Of a stretch of DNA of 35,461 nt, positions 33,028 through 35,461 are shown one piece after another. The stretch is from assembly GCA_938015435.1 (NCBI GenBank), contig CALLPN010000034.1:1-35461 (forward strand), given 5' to 3'. Each line of letters opens with the position of its first letter. Position 1 is the first letter of the stretch. The position numbers were made by a program, and so were the translations under genes. Source of the DNA: an uncultured Saprospiraceae bacterium. Its GTDB lineage: Bacteria; Bacteroidota; Bacteroidia; Chitinophagales; Saprospiraceae. The notes under the pieces were generated by a model that was not told where the DNA came from, did no database searches, and saw nothing but the letters and a program-made list of their open reading frames with translations.

Positions 33028-34266
33028 TTAATAGATCAAGTACTTTTCTCTAATCAATTTAAATTCCTCTATTCCATTCTGCCAGCTTGCACTGATTTCG
33101 TCAGCAGTTTTACCTGCTTTCAATTGAGATCTGATCTGATCTGTACCTGCCAATTTTTCAAAGAAATTATTATCCAAGAAGAACGGCTCTCCTTGACTAG
33201 TTAACATCTGATACATCTCTACAAGATAACTCATATCAAATCCATGATTATTATGCAAAGATCCTTTAGTCAAATCTTGTAATGATCGGTAACCAATAGA
33301 TTTGTTTTCATGTTTTGGATATTTTGCGCCAGGCATTGATTTGATCTCGATCTGCGATGGAGCGTCTTTCCATGCAGGGTGGCCATACATTTGAAATTGC
33401 ATATCTGTACCGCGACCTATACTTACATGTGTCCCTTCAAATAAGCAAAGCGATGGATACAAAAATATAGATTGAATATTGGGTAAATTTGGAGATGGTT
33501 TAATAGGTAGATTATAGTATGTCTTATGATCATAGTTCTTACACGGTATTACAGTCAAATCACATTGTGCACCTTCATGTAACCAGACTTCGCCATTGAT
33601 CATCTGTCCGTACTCTCCTATCGTCATACCATATACTGTTGGCACTGGATGCATACCTACAAATGATTTGAACTCTTCTTCTAGAATCGGTCCATCTACA
33701 TAATGTGCATTTGGATTAGGTCGGTCCAAAATGATCAAAGGAATATTATGATCCGCACATGCCTGCATCACATAATGTAGCGTAGAAATATAAGTGTAGA
33801 ATCTCACTCCCACATCTTGAATATCAAAAATCATGACTTCTAGACCTTCCATATCGTCTGCTGAAGGTCCTTTCTTCTTTCCATAGAGTGAGATAACGGG
33901 TGCTCCTGTCATCACATCCATTTGATCTTTGACATGTTCTCCGGCATCAGCCTTTCCTCGGAACCCATGCTCCGGAGCGAATATTCTTTTGATATCTGCT
34001 CCCATGAGCTTCAATGTATCCACTAAATGTATTCCATCTACCACACTGGTTTGATTGACTACCATTCCGACTTTCTTCCCCTGGATCTGAGGATAGTACA
34101 GAGCTATACGTTCGGCAGCTGGGATTACATCACTTTCGGACTGACTTGCAACTATAGCCGAAGCTACTTGTGTAGTACCTATGTCACTATTTCTACAAGA
34201 AGTCGACATTGTCAAAAACAAAATCGAAAGAAAAATCATTGTAAAGAAGTCTTTTACCATATTCAT
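33028..34266 (-). CDS. NamZ-like exo-beta-N-acetylmuramidase (DUF1343, GH171) lipoprotein
   Basis: A 412-residue exported protein. The N-terminus has a hydrophobic segment and a lipobox-like MSTSC with Cys24, predicting a lipoprotein. The body is DUF1343: VGMVVNQTSVV, FAPEHGFRGKADAGEHV, SLYGKKKGPSADDMEGLEVMIFDIQDVGVRFYTYISTL, ILDRPNPN, and GTHVSIGRGTDMQFQMYGHPAW are all family hallmarks. NamZ from Bacillus removes single MurNAc residues from peptidoglycan fragments, so this protein probably takes part in muropeptide recycling or scavenging at the cell envelope. Family membership is secure; activity is inferred. It is convergent with the upstream operon and no MurNAc-utilisation genes are adjacent. 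Confidence 0.92.
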   Translation of the reverse strand: MNMVKDFFTMIFLSILFLTMSTSCRNSDIGTTQVASAIVASQSESDVIPAAERIALYYPQIQGKKVGMVVNQTSVVDGIHLVDTLKLMGADIKRIFAPEHGFRGKADAGEHVKDQMDVMTGAPVISLYGKKKGPSADDMEGLEVMIFDIQDVGVRFYTYISTLHYVMQACADHNIPLIILDRPNPNAHYVDGPILEEEFKSFVGMHPVPTVYGMTIGEYGQMINGEVWLHEGAQCDLTVIPCKNYDHKTYYNLPIKPSPNLPNIQSIFLYPSLCLFEGTHVSIGRGTDMQFQMYGHPAWKDAPSQIEIKSMPGAKYPKHENKSIGYRSLQDLTKGSLHNNHGFDMSYLVEMYQMLTSQGEPFFLDNNFFEKLAGTDQIRSQLKAGKTADEISASWQNGIEEFKLIREKYLIY

Positions 34267-34414
34267 AAATAAACTTTTTATAGTCTCTTAGTTGAAAGCT
34301 AATTCTTTAATGATAATTGATCATAGAATTAACAATTTGCTCTAAGTTAATATCAGTTGAGAGAAATTCTTCATATGTTAGCTGATCTTAACAATACAAC
34401 AACAACTTAGCCCA

Positions 34415-35461
34415 TTGGAAAATTATGCCATTGTCGATTTAGAAACCACTGGAGGTAAGCCTAACAGAGATCGCATCACCGAAATCGGCATTGTAATATT
34501 TGACGGTGAGAAAATAATAGACAAGTACGAAACACTGATTAATCCAGAGAGATCCATACCACAACAGATCACTCAGATTACAGGAATCACGGACGATATG
34601 GTTGCAGATGCGCCTAAGTTCTATGAGGTAGCTAAGAAGATTGTAGAGATGACGGAAGGTCATATTTTCGTTGCTCACAATGTGAGGTTTGACTATGGAT
34701 TTCTCAAAGAAGAATTTAAGAGCTTAGGATTTACATTTACTCGAAGGCAACTATGTACTGTTCGCCTCAGTAGAGAAAAGCTTCCTGGACTCAAATCATA
34801 TAGTCTGGGTAATATCATCAGACATTACGGTATCAAAGTAAGCGCTCGTCACCGTGCACTTGATGATGCTTTGGCTACTGCTGAGCTAATGAAAATCATA
34901 TTTGATAAGACAGATCCAATGGAGACTATCAATATGATGGTCAATAAAGGCATCAAAGAATCCAAATTACCAAAAGGGGTAACTATAGATTATCTGCAAA
35001 GCTTACCTGAGACTGCAGGTGTTTACTACTTTCGTAATGATTATGATGTAATCGTATACATTGGTAAAGCGATCAATATCCAAAAACGTGTGATGCAGCA
35101 CTTCTCTAAGGTAACCCAAAAGGCCGAAAAGCTAGCTCGCATGGTATCTCAAATAGACTTTGTAGAAACAGGAAGTGAATTAGTGGCTTTACTCCACGAA
35201 TCAGCGGAAATAAAAGCCAACAAACCAGAAGTCAATAAAGCTCAAAAAACGAGTAGCTATCCATATTTTATTCATCAACACTATGATGAGCTTGGATACA
35301 TATGCTTTGGGATACTCAAGGATACTGTCAAAAATAGTAAAGGAAAAGATATCATAGGATACTACAAATCTATTCCTTCAGCTAAATCTCACCTCAATAG
35401 TGCAATACACAACTTTGATCTTTGCCAATCGAAAGCTGGATTAAATGCAAATGAAGGCCCT
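34415..35461 (+). CDS. DEDDh exonuclease-GIY-YIG nuclease fusion, C-terminus outside window
   Basis: A partial coding region of at least 349 codons, open to the window end. Residues 1-165 form a DnaQ-like 3'-5' exonuclease: Asp8 and Glu10 in VDLETTGG, Asp93 in AHNVRFDYGF, His146 and Asp151 in RHRALDDA. After a linker, a GIY-YIG nuclease domain starts near residue 200 (GVYYFRN, Tyr215-Ile-Gly in VIVYIGKAINIQKRV), resembling the UvrC/Cho N-terminal nuclease, and the following ELVALLHESAEIKANKPEVN matches the UvrC-type continuation. Such fusions are probably DNA-repair or processing nucleases. No ATG is available before the first motif: the frame opens after a TAG at 34379, and the TTG at 34415 best matches homologues that start just before YAIVDxETTGG. 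A CTG at 34382 is the only other start-like codon. Confidence 0.88.
   Translation, partial: MENYAIVDLETTGGKPNRDRITEIGIVIFDGEKIIDKYETLINPERSIPQQITQITGITDDMVADAPKFYEVAKKIVEMTEGHIFVAHNVRFDYGFLKEEFKSLGFTFTRRQLCTVRLSREKLPGLKSYSLGNIIRHYGIKVSARHRALDDALATAELMKIIFDKTDPMETINMMVNKGIKESKLPKGVTIDYLQSLPETAGVYYFRNDYDVIVYIGKAINIQKRVMQHFSKVTQKAEKLARMVSQIDFVETGSELVALLHESAEIKANKPEVNKAQKTSSYPYFIHQHYDELGYICFGILKDTVKNSKGKDIIGYYKSIPSAKSHLNSAIHNFDLCQSKAGLNANEGP

Noticed and set aside
1..35461. Search for CRISPR arrays, tRNA genes, toxin-antitoxin pairs, restriction or other defence genes
   Set aside because: No regularly spaced repeats, no cloverleaf sequences and no protein with such motifs were found.

Overview
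The window is AT-rich bacterial DNA from a member of the Bacteroidota, most likely the Saprospiria/Saprospiraceae; genus and species cannot be fixed from sequence alone. The evidence is three secreted proteins with type IX secretion (T9SS) C-terminal sorting domains, an HU-CCDC81-like/SPOR membrane protein, Bacteroidota-style promoters (TTTG, about 19-21 nt, TAnnTTTG) and a general lack of strong Shine-Dalgarno sequences. No rRNA, tRNA, CRISPR array, prophage or complete mobile element was seen.

Layout. 1-86 is the 5' end of an IS3-type transposase orfA that leaves the window, followed by a small membrane protein. 789-4337 is smc (chromosome condensation), then a 516-bp gap and a MATE exporter (4854-6191), divergent from a PhyH-type dioxygenase (6395-7237) that has the clearest promoter here. 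7350-9560 is a lipoprotein prolyl oligopeptidase ending in a good terminator. 9673-11923 holds a small acidic secreted protein and a SulP anion transporter, again with a strong terminator. 12254-13832 (minus) is an overlapping pair: a GT4-like glycosyltransferase and a four-helix membrane protein. 14050-15702 is a secreted subtilisin-like protease with its own promoter and terminator, followed by an FkbM methyltransferase.

17102-21745 encodes a 1547-residue T9SS-exported mosaic of PKD domains, about nine Cys-framed modules of about 95 residues, and two cupredoxin-like domains that seem to have lost their copper ligands. 21896-24964 is a two-enzyme catabolic module: GH65 disaccharide phosphorylase (maltose phosphorylase-like) plus beta-phosphoglucomutase, which together would turn an alpha-glucoside into glucose plus glucose 6-phosphate. 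25017-28003 contains two more T9SS cargo proteins, a CotH-kinase-fold protein and a Kelch beta-propeller, convergently arranged; the Kelch gene lies 42 bp downstream of the HU/SPOR gene (28046-29080).

29224-32986 looks like one four-gene operon: hemL (tetrapyrrole synthesis) overlapping a histidine kinase by one base, an OmpR-type response regulator, and a free-standing copy of the domain normally found at the N-terminus of a subset of RluA-type pseudouridine synthases. 33028-34266 (minus) is a NamZ/DUF1343 peptidoglycan muramidase lipoprotein. From 34415 to the window end runs a DEDDh exonuclease-GIY-YIG nuclease fusion lacking an ATG start.

Most of the window is ordinary chromosomal gene content. 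The unusual items are the mosaic secreted protein with copper-less cupredoxin domains, the detached RluA-associated domain in a hemL/two-component operon, and perfect inverted repeats near the phosphorylase gene and the glycosyltransferase gene. I did not find convincing evidence for a wholly new multi-gene system.
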